In this document: positions 1-6,744 of the stretch, in pieces
How positions within the stretch are numbered: position 1 is the first letter of the stretch
How the letters are laid out: the number at the start of each line of letters is the position of its first letter
Assembly (NCBI GenBank): GCA_041158345.1
Contig: JBEBBO010000025.1
Coordinates: forward strand, 1-8,687
From: UBA6136 sp041158345
GTDB taxonomy: Bacteria > Pseudomonadota > Gammaproteobacteria > Methylococcales > Methylococcaceae
Reading direction: 5' to 3'
Length of the DNA stretch: 8,687 nt
Program-made: the position numbers and the translations under genes
The notes under the pieces: model-generated
Database searches by the model: none
What the model was told of the DNA's origin: nothing
Seen by the model: the letters and a program-made list of their open reading frames with translations, nothing else

Positions 1-176
1 TGGCCGGAATGAATCGGCACCTGGGTCCTGAAATTGAAACCGTTTTCATGACGCCGAGCGAGCGTTTTGCCTTCATCTCGTCGTCCCTGATCCGGGAAAT
101 TGCCCGGTTTGGAGGCGACGTCTCGGCTTTTGTGCCGGAAGGGGTGAGCACCGCGCTCTTGGGAAAACTTAGCTGA
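1..176 (+). CDS. coaD: Pantetheine-phosphate adenylyltransferase, 3' part only
   Basis: This is the C-terminal 57 residues of CoaD (phosphopantetheine adenylyltransferase), read in the frame starting at base 3 and ending at TGA 174-176; the start lies outside the window. The enzyme transfers AMP from ATP to 4'-phosphopantetheine, the penultimate step of coenzyme A synthesis, in the cytoplasm. The visible part matches the family's end: MNRHL, then an FMTPSE segment, the nucleotide-binding ISSSLIRE motif (ISSTxVRE in most homologues), then the GGDVSAFVPEGV segment and a short tail ending KLS. The ferredoxin gene starts 15 bases after the stop, so the two are probably co-transcribed, as in many gammaproteobacteria. 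Identification is firm; only completeness is unknown. Confidence 0.95.
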   Translation, partial: AGMNRHLGPEIETVFMTPSERFAFISSSLIREIARFGGDVSAFVPEGVSTALLGKLS

Positions 177-191
177 TCCGACGAAACGAAG

Positions 192-449
192 ATGGCGCTT
201 TTAATTACCGACGAATGCATCAATTGTGATGTCTGCGAACCTGAATGCCCGAATGGGGCCATTTCGGAGGGGGAGAAGATCTATCAGATCGACCCTGGAT
301 TTTGCACCGAATGTGTCGGTCATCATCCCGATCCCCAATGCTTGAGAGTCTGTCCGGTCGAATGCATTATTCAAGACCCGGCCCAGCCCGAGACCCATGA
401 CGCGCTCTATGCCAAATACCTCAAGATCTCCGGCGCAGGATCGGTTTAG
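192..449 (+). CDS. fdx: 2[4Fe-4S] ferredoxin, Allochromatium/YfhL type
   Basis: This 85-residue protein is a soluble low-potential electron carrier with two [4Fe-4S] clusters. The first cluster motif is C9-x2-C12-x2-C15-x3-C19-P. The second is C38-x2-C41-x8-C50-x3-C54-P, with the extra residues between its second and third cysteines and the C-terminal extension (about 60-85) that mark the Allochromatium vinosum/YfhL subgroup. An additional cysteine, C58, is also present. The opening MALLITDECINCDVCEPECP is nearly the same as the recalled A. vinosum ferredoxin. The ATG follows coaD closely with only a weak purine-rich site (GAAACGAAG), which suggests coupling to coaD translation. Its redox partner cannot be told from the window. 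The TAG stop overlaps the stop of the convergent telA-like gene. Confidence 0.96.
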   Translation: MALLITDECINCDVCEPECPNGAISEGEKIYQIDPGFCTECVGHHPDPQCLRVCPVECIIQDPAQPETHDALYAKYLKISGAGSV

Positions 450-1660
450 AGCTTGAGTTCGGGGTTCGGGGTTTCGGTGCTCTGGACTCGACTTTCACCC
501 CCCTCGGAACCTCGGACCCGGTCCAGATGGCCTCGCGCCATCTCGACATCCTGCGTCAGCGCATCGACTGTGGTCTGCATGTTGGCAAGGGCCTTGATTT
601 TGTAGTCTGCCATGAGATCCAGCGTGGCATAGATCTGGGTGAACGCCCCCCGCAGTTGCTTTAAGTCCAGCGTGGCATTCGCGGCTTTTTCATGAATGGC
701 GCCAGCTTGGGTTTTCATCATCTCGGCCGTGGATGCGATGAGTTCGCTGGTTCGACTATTCAGCGCGGAGACCTGCTCCAGAACCAGTCGCTGGTTGGCG
801 AGGGCCTGCGCGACGATGACGGCGGTTCTTAGGGCCGATAAGGTGGTGGTGGCGGTTCGATCGACGCCTTTGATGAGTTCGAGATTGTTCTTCCGAATCA
901 TGTCCATGGCCAGGTAGCCCTGAACGGTCACCGCCAGTTGGGTGAGGAGATCTTGAACTTTCTGGCGAATGTAGAAGAGGAGTTCTTCTCGAACAACGCG
1001 CGCCTTCTCGGGGTCGGTGCGGTCAATCTCACTCAGTTGGGCCTCAAGTGCTGTATCGATCCGTCGGCCGATATAGATGTACTGTTCCAGTCGTTCCATG
1101 ATGGCCCAGGCCTGAATTTTTTCCTCTTCGATGGCTGCATTGTCCTTTCGTAGTTCATCCTGGCCGTCATAGAGACTCTTTAATATGGCATCCAGGTGGC
1201 TTTGGGCGGATTCGAATCGAAGAAAGTAATCCTTCAGGCGATTGCCCATGGGGATCAGGCCCAGGAGGCGTTTGGGGGCCAGAAGGTCACCCTGCCGAGC
1301 CGGGTCCAGATCCTCAAGAGTTTTTCTGAGTTCCAGCAGTGAGCTGGATACCGAGGAACTCTCATCCATCAGCCCCCCCTTGAGCGACCTTGCGGGCTGC
1401 TCCAGTAGCCGGTTCGAAATTTGGGCGGCGGCGCGAATGTCGTCATGCGCGAGCGAATGGACCCCTTCCACTCTCGACTTGAAGCCCTCGCTTCCCAAAG
1501 GATCCGTGAGGATGGCCTTTAGGAACTGCTCGACCCGTTGATCCAGATCCAAAAGTGTCTCAGGTTTGAGGCGAACCAATCCCTCGGCCTCCTCGGGGGC
1601 AACGCGCCTTGGGGGTTCGGGTGGGTTCAATTCAATCGGCGTGGGTGAGGGTTCAGACAT
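446..1660 (-). CDS. TelA-family (toxic anion resistance) protein
   Basis: This 404-residue, mostly alpha-helical soluble protein belongs to the TelA/KlaA family, named for plasmid tellurite resistance. Chromosomal members are widespread and their biochemical role is not settled. Support: a proline-rich variable N-terminus (about 1-30), a family-like IPMGNRLKDYF segment (136-146), a long coiled-coil-rich middle (about 150-260), and the strongly conserved NNLELIKGVDR and TLSALRTAVIVAQALANQ stretches (258-290), then the AF-x-I ... KALANMQTTVDAL block (339-369). No signal peptide or membrane segment is seen. I chose ATG 1660-1658 because GGGAG lies 8 bases upstream; in-frame ATG 1681 and TTG 1705 lack such a site. 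No ter or kla genes adjoin it, so tellurite resistance should not be assumed. Confidence 0.9.
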   Translation of the reverse strand: MSEPSPTPIELNPPEPPRRVAPEEAEGLVRLKPETLLDLDQRVEQFLKAILTDPLGSEGFKSRVEGVHSLAHDDIRAAAQISNRLLEQPARSLKGGLMDESSSVSSSLLELRKTLEDLDPARQGDLLAPKRLLGLIPMGNRLKDYFLRFESAQSHLDAILKSLYDGQDELRKDNAAIEEEKIQAWAIMERLEQYIYIGRRIDTALEAQLSEIDRTDPEKARVVREELLFYIRQKVQDLLTQLAVTVQGYLAMDMIRKNNLELIKGVDRTATTTLSALRTAVIVAQALANQRLVLEQVSALNSRTSELIASTAEMMKTQAGAIHEKAANATLDLKQLRGAFTQIYATLDLMADYKIKALANMQTTVDALTQDVEMARGHLDRVRGSEGGESRVQSTETPNPELKL

Positions 1661-1668
1661 CGATAGCG

Positions 1669-1673
1669 CTCCC
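1669..1673 (-). promoter_or_regulatory. Ribosome binding site deciding the telA start
   Basis: Read on the minus strand this is GGGAG, 8 bases before ATG 1660-1658. It favours that start over the upstream in-frame ATG at 1681 and TTG at 1705, the latter falling inside a candidate -10 box. Confidence 0.6.
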
Positions 1674-1704
1674 GGAGGCATTCCCCATCGTTGGGTGACG
1701 GCCA

Positions 1705-1733
1705 ATTGTATCTCAGGGGTTAATGATCCCTGA
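1705..1733 (-). promoter_or_regulatory. Candidate telA promoter with inverted repeat
   Basis: On the minus strand, TACAAT (1710-1705) matches five of six bases of the sigma70 -10 box and would start RNA near 1698, giving a leader of about 38 nt. Just upstream, in the spacer and weak -35 area, lies the inverted repeat TCAGGG (1713-1718) / CCCTGA (1728-1733) with a 9-base centre. An inverted repeat there is where a repressor could bind, but no regulator is identified and the -35 match is poor. Confidence 0.3.
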
Positions 1734-1749
1734 TGATCTGGGGCTCGAC

Positions 1750-1778
1750 TGGACTGAATGGCTCTAAATTGCTATATT
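1750..1778 (+). promoter_or_regulatory. Candidate sigma70 promoter for gap-pyk-fbp
   Basis: TGGACT (1750-1755, four of six matches to TTGACA) and TATATT (1773-1778, five of six matches to TATAAT) are separated by the ideal 17 bases. Transcription would start near 1785 and leave an untranslated leader of about 255 nt before gap. The element sits in a locally AT-rich patch within otherwise GC-rich DNA. It is predicted from sequence only. Confidence 0.45.
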
Positions 1779-1784
1779 GGCAGT

Positions 1785-2041
1785 GATTTAGCCGAATTCT
1801 CCCCCGGATTCTGCGCAGCGATATCGGGTCCGTTCCCGGGGTGCGGCAGTTCGATTGCGGATCCCATTCGCGATTTTCTGCCGAGCGTCGGATCTCCATC
1901 GCTCTTGCGATGACAGCGCGCAGTCCCAAAATCCTGGTGCCTGGCCGCACCTTAGGCGTCCCGCTTTTCCCGAGCTTCGGGGGCGGGGGTTTGGAACAAT
2001 CCACGTGCAATCCTGCACACCACCTACGGAACTAGAAAGAC
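1785..2041 (+). promoter_or_regulatory. Long, hairpin-rich 5' leader of gap
   Basis: This non-coding stretch can form a series of local stems: CGGG/CCCG (1825-1828 with 1835-1838); an imperfect long hairpin with CGGCAG/CTGCCG outside (1844-1849 with 1878-1883) and ATTGCG/CGCGAT inside (1854-1859 with 1869-1874); CATCGC/GCGATG with loop TCTT (1897-1912); GGTGC/GCACC (1936-1951), optionally extended by CCT/AGG; CCCGA/TCGGG (1969-1981); and GTGCA/TGCAC (2005-2018) just before gap. The short open frames crossing it look like no known protein. I recognise no named riboswitch class. A structured regulatory leader is possible, but GC-rich DNA produces such stems by chance too. Confidence 0.35.
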
Positions 2042-3052
2042 ATGACGATTAAAGTTGCGATCAACGGTTACGGCCGCATTGGACGGAATGTGCTGCGCGC
2101 CCTGTTTGAATCAGGCCGCAAGGACGTTGAAATTGTAGCGATCAATGATCTCGGCGACGCCAACATCAACGCACATCTGACCAAGCGGGATACCGTTCAT
2201 GGGCCGTTCAATGGCACCGTGGAAGTCGCTGATGGCGCAATCATCGTCAATGGCAAGACCATCAAGGTTTTCTCTGAGCGCGATCCTTCGAAGCTCCCTT
2301 GGGGTGCGCTTGGCATCGATGTGGTTCTGGAATGTACCGGTATTTTCCGTAACAAGGAAAAGTGCATGCCCCACATCCAGGCCGGCGCCAAGAAAGTCAT
2401 CATTTCTGCACCCGCCGACAAGAATGAAGCGGATGCCACCATCGTCTATGGCGTGAACCATGGCATCCTGAAGGCTTCTGACACGATCATCTCGAATGCA
2501 TCGTGCACCACCAACTGTCTGGCGCCGCTGGTTCAGCCGCTGCACGCGAAGATTGGTCTGGTTTCAGGTCTCATGACCACCATCCACTCGTACACCAATG
2601 ACCAGGTTCTGACCGACGTCTATCACAGCGATCTGTACCGTGCTCGCGCTGCGGCCCTGAACATGATCCCGACCAAGACCGGTGCCGCTCAGGCGGTGGG
2701 TCTGGTCCTTCCGGAACTGAACGGCAAGCTCTCTGGCTTTGCGATTCGTGTTCCGACGGCCAACGTTTCTGTGGTCGACCTGACCTTCGTGGCGGCTCGC
2801 GAAACGACCAAGGACGAAGTCAACGCCATCATCAAGGAAGCTGCCGAAGGCCCGCTCAAGGGCATTCTGGGTTACAACACGGAAGCGCTGGTTTCGACCG
2901 ACTTCAATCACACCACCACCTCTTCGAACTTCGATGCAACCCAGACGCAGGTAATCGGTAACCTGGTCAAGGTTCTGTCTTGGTACGACAACGAGTGGGG
3001 CTTCTCGAACCGCATGCTCGATACTACCGTCGCGCTGATTAACGCCAAGTAA
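2042..3052 (+). CDS. gap: Glyceraldehyde-3-phosphate dehydrogenase (type I)
   Basis: This 336-residue cytoplasmic enzyme interconverts glyceraldehyde-3-phosphate and 1,3-bisphosphoglycerate using NAD(P), and serves glycolysis, gluconeogenesis or the Calvin cycle. The Rossmann motif NGYGRIGR is at residues 8-15; D36 in the AINDL segment is the acidic residue usually linked to NAD preference. The catalytic block SNASCTTNCLAP has the nucleophile C155, and H182 (IHSYTND) is the paired base. The C-terminal WYDNEWGFSNRM signature is present. Length and both ends fit the family. The ATG is preceded by a modest site (GGAACTAGAAAGAC). It heads a likely operon with pyk and fbp. Cofactor use by a Calvin-cycle organism can differ, so NAD preference is inference. 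Confidence 0.97.
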   Translation: MTIKVAINGYGRIGRNVLRALFESGRKDVEIVAINDLGDANINAHLTKRDTVHGPFNGTVEVADGAIIVNGKTIKVFSERDPSKLPWGALGIDVVLECTGIFRNKEKCMPHIQAGAKKVIISAPADKNEADATIVYGVNHGILKASDTIISNASCTTNCLAPLVQPLHAKIGLVSGLMTTIHSYTNDQVLTDVYHSDLYRARAAALNMIPTKTGAAQAVGLVLPELNGKLSGFAIRVPTANVSVVDLTFVAARETTKDEVNAIIKEAAEGPLKGILGYNTEALVSTDFNHTTTSSNFDATQTQVIGNLVKVLSWYDNEWGFSNRMLDTTVALINAK

Positions 3053-3079
3053 GGCGCTGGTTCCGTTGTCATTCACCAG

Positions 3080-3102
3080 TAGGGCCACGCGGAGTGGCCC
3101 TA
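3080..3102 (+). other. Strong hairpin between gap and pyk
   Basis: TAGGGCCAC and GTGGCCCTA form a perfect 9-bp stem closed by the 5-base loop GCGGA. No run of T follows, so it is not a classic intrinsic terminator. It may act as an RNA-stabilising or processing element or a partial terminator that sets the ratio of gap to pyk-fbp message. That role is inferred. Confidence 0.6.
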
Positions 3103-3115
3103 CGCGCACCTGTTA

Positions 3116-3127
3116 ATGGTTCACCAT
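3116..3127 (+). promoter_or_regulatory. Palindrome over the pyk start codon, no clear Shine-Dalgarno
   Basis: ATGGT-TC-ACCAT is an inverted repeat whose right arm contains the first two bases of the pyk ATG (3126-3128). The bases before it hold no GGAG-like site. Either initiation is weak and depends on structure or an upstream ribosome, or the repeat is a protein site. An ATG at 3116 is out of frame with pyk and opens only a short frame. Confidence 0.35.
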
Positions 3128-4622
3128 GTCCAACGTGTTTCGCCGCACCAAGATCATTGCTACGCTCGGGCCCGCCTCGGAATCGCCGGAGGTCCTTGAA
3201 CGGTTGATTCGTGCGGGAGCCGATGTTGTCCGGCTCAACTTCTCCCATGGAACGGCCGACGAGCATCGTCAGCGCGCCGAGCGTGTTCGTTCGATTGCCA
3301 AGAAACTGAATCGCCATGTTGCGATTCTGGCTGACCTTCAGGGTCCCAAGATCCGTGTTGAACGGTTCAAGGATGACCGCAAGATCAATCTGCAGGTCGG
3401 TCAGAAATTTGACCTCGATACGGCATTCCCCTTTGATCAAGGGGATGAGACGCAGGTCGGTTGCAGTTATGAGGCCCTCCCGCGGGATGTCTCCAAAGGC
3501 GATACCCTCCTCCTGAACGATGGTCTCATTGTCATGCAAGTCGACGATGTGGTGGGAACCCGCGTCAAGTGCACCGTGACGGTGGGCGGCATTCTTTCCA
3601 ACCGCAAGGGCATCAACAAGTTGGGTGGCGGTCTTTCCGCTCCCGCCCTGACCGACAAGGACAAGGAAGACCTCAAGACAGCTGTCTCCATTGGAGCAGA
3701 CTATCTTGCGATTTCTTTCCCGCGGTCACGGGAAGACATGGAAGAAGCCCGCGCGCTACTGAATCAATACGGTAGCGACATGGGTCTGGTGGCCAAGGTT
3801 GAACGCGCCGAAGCCATTCTTGAAGGCACGATTGAAGGGATTGTCGAAGCCTCCGATGCCATCATGGTGGCCCGTGGTGACCTCGGGGTTGAGATTGGCG
3901 ATGCGCGCCTGCCGCACGTTCAAAAGCAACTGATTCGTCTGGCACGGACCTATAACAAGGTCGCCATCACGGCAACCCAGATGATGGAGTCGATGATCAA
4001 CAATCCGATCCCGACCCGCGCCGAAGTCTCTGACGTTGCGAATGCCGTCTTTGACGGGACCGACGCCGTCATGCTGTCGGCTGAAACCGCGTCGGGTGAT
4101 TTTCCTGATCTGGCGGTCAAGGCCATGGCACATATTTGTGTTGAGGCTGAAAAGTATCCGCGTGAAAAGTCGAAGCATCGCCTGCATGAACGCTTCAACC
4201 AGATCGACGAGACGATTGCGCTCTCTGCGATGTACGCCGCCAATCACCTCGAAGTTCGTGCCATTGGTGCGCTGACCGAGAGTGGTTCGACGCCGCTTTG
4301 GATGTCGCGAATCAGTTCAGGGATCCCGATCTATGCACTGACCGCGCATGAGAAGACCTGCCGACGCGTCTGTCTCTATCGGGGCGTTTACCCGATCAGC
4401 TTCAATGCGCTTGGGATCCAGGACCATGCGATTTTGAATCGCGCAACGGTCGAACAATTCCTCCAGCGGGGCTTGGTGGAGAATGACGATATCGTCATTC
4501 TGACCAAGGGTGACCTGATGGGAACCTGTGGTGGCACCAATGCCATGAAGATTGCCAGTGTCGAACAGATTCTGGCAGCGGTTCCGGACGACTGGCAGTC
4601 GCATATCCCGGATCGCACATAA
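3126..4622 (+). CDS. pyk: Pyruvate kinase (PykA-like)
   Basis: This 498-residue enzyme transfers phosphate from phosphoenolpyruvate to ADP, giving pyruvate and ATP. It opens with RRTKIIATLGPAS and VVRLNFSHG (R36, N38, S40 of the active site). The B domain spans roughly 75-175 (ADLQGPKIRVE onward). The signature LVAKVERAEAI carries K224 and metal ligand E226; VARGDLGVEIG (248-257) and ITATQMMESM (281-290) complete the barrel site. The C-terminal regulatory domain runs from about 360 to 498. It is slightly longer than the roughly 480 residues typical of PykA, mainly at the C-terminus. The start has the family's N-terminus but no good ribosome site. It sits 73 bases after gap and 27 before fbp. 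Its effector cannot be told from sequence. Confidence 0.96.
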   Translation: MSNVFRRTKIIATLGPASESPEVLERLIRAGADVVRLNFSHGTADEHRQRAERVRSIAKKLNRHVAILADLQGPKIRVERFKDDRKINLQVGQKFDLDTAFPFDQGDETQVGCSYEALPRDVSKGDTLLLNDGLIVMQVDDVVGTRVKCTVTVGGILSNRKGINKLGGGLSAPALTDKDKEDLKTAVSIGADYLAISFPRSREDMEEARALLNQYGSDMGLVAKVERAEAILEGTIEGIVEASDAIMVARGDLGVEIGDARLPHVQKQLIRLARTYNKVAITATQMMESMINNPIPTRAEVSDVANAVFDGTDAVMLSAETASGDFPDLAVKAMAHICVEAEKYPREKSKHRLHERFNQIDETIALSAMYAANHLEVRAIGALTESGSTPLWMSRISSGIPIYALTAHEKTCRRVCLYRGVYPISFNALGIQDHAILNRATVEQFLQRGLVENDDIVILTKGDLMGTCGGTNAMKIASVEQILAAVPDDWQSHIPDRT

Positions 4623-4649
4623 CAACCAATTCGGCTGAGGAGAGAAACT

Positions 4650-5648
4650 ATGATCGGTCAACAGCTGACCCAGTTCCTGATCAACGAGCAGCGGAAAATT
4701 CCGGCTGCCACGGGTGAACTGACCCTTTTGCTCAATGACATTGCTTCGGCATGCAAGGCGATCGGCCATGAAGTCAATCGCGGTGCGCTTGCGGGCAACC
4801 TCGATGTGATTGGGACGGAAAACGTTCAAGGCGAAGTTCAGAAGAAACTTGACGTCATCTCCAACGACATTTTCATTCATTCGCTGGAGTGGACCGGCCA
4901 TCTGGCGGCCATGGCGTCCGAGGAAAATGACGAAATCATTCAGATTCCTGCCCAGTATCCGAAGGGCAAGTATCTGATTGCCTTTGATCCCCTGGATGGT
5001 TCTAGCAATATTGAGGTCAACCTGACGATCGGGACGATTTTCTCGGTGTTGAAGGCCCCGGAAGGCAAGAAGGACATCACCTCTGAAGACTTCATGCAGA
5101 AGGGCTCTTCTCAGGTGGCTGCAGGTTTCTGCATCTATGGTCCGACCACCATCCTGATCCTGACCACAGGTCAGGGCGTGAACGGGTTTACCCTGGATCG
5201 CAACATTGGTGAGTTCGTTCTGACGCATCCGAATATCCGGATTCCGGAAGATACCAAGGAATTCGCCATCAACATGTCGAATCATCGTTTCTGGGAAGAA
5301 CCGATGCGTCGCTATGTGGATGAATGTGTCGCGGGAACGGCGGGCGGTCGTGAAAAGGACTTCAACATGCGCTGGCTGGCGTCCATGGTTGCCGAGGTTT
5401 ACCGCGTTCTGATGCGTGGCGGCCTTTTCACTTACCCGATCGACGAAAAGATCAAGTCGAAGGGTGGTCGTCTGCGTCTTCTGTATGAAGCCAATCCCAT
5501 GGGCTTCATCGTTGAGCAGGCGGGCGGCGTTGCATCGACCGGTCGCGAGCGGATTTTGAATATCCAGCCCACCGACGTTCATCAAAGAGTGCCGGTCATT
5601 CTGGGATCCAAGAACGAAGTCGAGCGACTCGAGTCTTACTACAAGTAA
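4650..5648 (+). CDS. fbp: Fructose-1,6-bisphosphatase, class I
   Basis: This 332-residue cytoplasmic enzyme hydrolyses fructose-1,6-bisphosphate to fructose-6-phosphate, a step of gluconeogenesis and the Calvin cycle. Metal and phosphate site residues are visible: SEEND (E91/E92), the signature FDPLDGSSNIEVN with D113 and D116, and E280 in RLLYEANPMGF. The GGLFTYP segment (257-263) and the C-terminal QPTDVHQRVPVILGS are typical of class I. Length is normal. A strong ribosome site GAGGAG (4637-4642) lies 7 bases before the ATG, in contrast to pyk. It is the last gene of the gap-pyk-fbp group and is followed by a terminator. I saw no inserted cysteine loop like the redox-regulated plastid enzyme. 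Confidence 0.97.
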   Translation: MIGQQLTQFLINEQRKIPAATGELTLLLNDIASACKAIGHEVNRGALAGNLDVIGTENVQGEVQKKLDVISNDIFIHSLEWTGHLAAMASEENDEIIQIPAQYPKGKYLIAFDPLDGSSNIEVNLTIGTIFSVLKAPEGKKDITSEDFMQKGSSQVAAGFCIYGPTTILILTTGQGVNGFTLDRNIGEFVLTHPNIRIPEDTKEFAINMSNHRFWEEPMRRYVDECVAGTAGGREKDFNMRWLASMVAEVYRVLMRGGLFTYPIDEKIKSKGGRLRLLYEANPMGFIVEQAGGVASTGRERILNIQPTDVHQRVPVILGSKNEVERLESYYK

Positions 5649-5667
5649 GTTTGTCGCTGGTCCGGCC

Positions 5668-5701
5668 AAAAAGCCCGGTCTCGTGAGAGCCGGGCTTTTT
5701 T
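5668..5701. terminator. Bidirectional intrinsic terminator between fbp and DUF2909
   Basis: AAAAAGCCCGG pairs with CCGGGCTTTTTT, with an inner CTC/GAG extension beside one bulged base. The GC stem is flanked by A on the left and T on the right, so it can terminate fbp rightward and the convergent DUF2909 gene leftward. Confidence 0.9.
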
Positions 5702-5710
5702 GATGGGGTC

Positions 5711-5953
5711 TTAGGGCGCCGGTGCGGCTTTGGTGGCTGCCGGACGAAGGCCGCCACCAAAGCTATGGGGCTTGATGACGCCACTTCCAAAGGCGAGGAG
5801 CAGAAGGAAGAAGAGTCCAATCGACAAACCGATGCGCCAAGTCAGCGCCTTTACGGTCTTTGCGGATTTTTCCCGGTCGGTGACCAGATAATAAAGCGCG
5901 GAGCCCAAACTGAGGACAATGACGATGAGGATCAGAATGATGACGATTTTCAA
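5711..5953 (-). CDS. DUF2909-family twin-transmembrane protein
   Basis: This 80-residue small membrane protein has two predicted helices, at about residues 2-22 and 43-62, joined by a charged stretch with TDREKSAKTVKALTWR, which is typical of DUF2909 proteins. The function is unknown. In many beta- and gammaproteobacteria such a gene lies between the oxidase subunit III gene and SURF1, often reversed as here, so it may assist aa3 oxidase biogenesis; that is inference from position. The start is TTG 5953-5951: AGGAA lies 5 bases upstream, and an in-frame TGA three codons before that excludes a longer protein. The alanine/proline-rich tail (about 70-80) is variable. It ends near the shared terminator. 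Confidence 0.85.
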   Translation of the reverse strand: MKIVIILILIVIVLSLGSALYYLVTDREKSAKTVKALTWRIGLSIGLFFLLLLAFGSGVIKPHSFGGGLRPAATKAAPAP

Positions 5954-6009
5954 GAGGGTTCCTCAATTCCAGAAAAGGGGCAAAGGGTTTCAGCGCGAGA
6001 TAGCGTCCA

Positions 6010-6744
6010 ATGCGCGATTATAGATTTATTCCCTCGACCGTCGGTTTGATTCTGGTCGCGGTTCTGATTCCGACGTTTGTATCGTTAGGGTTTTGGCAAC
6101 TGGATCGGGCACATACGCGTGAGACCCTGAATCGGCTGCAGGATGAGCGACTTCAGGAACCGCCACTGGCCTTGGGGGACCATGACCTTTTGGATCTGGC
6201 TTCCGTGCGCTATCGAGCGTTAATTTTGGAGGGCCACTATGACGCAGCGCACCAGTTTCTTGTGGACAATCAGCTGGAAGATCAAGCAGCGGGTTATCAC
6301 GTGCTGGTACCTTTCCAGTTAAAGGGGTCCAATCGGTCGATCCTGATTAATCGCGGCTGGATTCCTTTGGGTGCAGATCGGAATACACGACCCGATTTGG
6401 GCGGCCTTCCCGAAGGCCTCGTGACGATCCGAGGGCGTGCCGATTACCTACACCGGGTTGGATTCAAACTATCGGGGGCAGAAATCCCGACGGCGGGCTG
6501 GCCCTCACTGGTGCAGGTCCCTGAAGTCCTCCCGATCTCCGAGCGCCTTGGTTATCCAGTGGAAGGCTTTCAAGTATTATTAGCCCCCGCTGAAGTCGGT
6601 GGCTATATTCGCCACTTCAAAAACGTTCGCCTCGATGCCGGAAAGAATCGAGGCTATGCCTTTCAGTGGTTTCTTTTTGCCGTGGCCACCTTGTTGCTCT
6701 TTATTCGCGCGAGCTTTCGCAAGTTATCCCATCAAGCCTCATGA
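6010..6744 (+). CDS. SURF1-family cytochrome c oxidase assembly protein
   Basis: This 244-residue protein has the SURF1 plan: an N-terminal helix (about 8-28), a large periplasmic domain, and a C-terminal helix (about 216-234). Conserved marks are GFWQLDRA (27-34), NRGWIP (114-119) and GYAFQWF (215-221). SURF1 proteins aid insertion of heme a into oxidase subunit I. Oddly, the residue usually His just before the GYxxQWF motif, implicated in heme a binding in Paracoccus Surf1, is Asn here (N213 in KNRGYAFQ). The ribosome site is weak. It starts 56 bases from the divergent DUF2909 gene and ends in an ATGA overlap with the next gene, so the two are translationally coupled. Confidence 0.93.
   Translation: MRDYRFIPSTVGLILVAVLIPTFVSLGFWQLDRAHTRETLNRLQDERLQEPPLALGDHDLLDLASVRYRALILEGHYDAAHQFLVDNQLEDQAAGYHVLVPFQLKGSNRSILINRGWIPLGADRNTRPDLGGLPEGLVTIRGRADYLHRVGFKLSGAEIPTAGWPSLVQVPEVLPISERLGYPVEGFQVLLAPAEVGGYIRHFKNVRLDAGKNRGYAFQWFLFAVATLLLFIRASFRKLSHQAS

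Noticed and set aside
446..1660. TelA-like gene as part of a tellurite resistance or mobile island
   Set aside because: No ter/kla partners, integrase, transposase or flanking repeats are present, and base composition looks like the neighbours.
1660..1705. Longer telA product starting at TTG 1705
   Set aside because: It lacks a ribosome site and the TTG falls in a candidate -10 box, whereas ATG 1660 has GGGAG at proper spacing.
1720..2018. Minus-strand open frames of 96 and 76 codons upstream of gap
   Set aside because: Low-complexity Arg/Pro-rich translations with no recognisable motif, overlapping each other; more likely chance frames.
1841..2052. Short plus-strand open frames in the gap leader
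   Set aside because: They resemble no protein I know, have no convincing ribosome sites, overlap each other in different frames, and end at or inside the gap start; they look like chance frames in GC-rich DNA.
3080..3102. Hairpin after gap as an intrinsic terminator
   Set aside because: The stem is strong but no T-run follows, and pyk-fbp downstream lack an obvious promoter of their own in the gap, so full termination there is unlikely.
3116..3199. Upstream overlapping short frame starting at ATG 3116 as a pyk control peptide
   Set aside because: It has no ribosome site and is short; nothing beyond chance supports it.
4317..5669. A 450-codon minus-strand open frame opposite fbp and the end of pyk
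   Set aside because: It mirrors two well-conserved enzymes, is rich in His/Arg/Asn as expected of an antisense shadow, and has no family signature.
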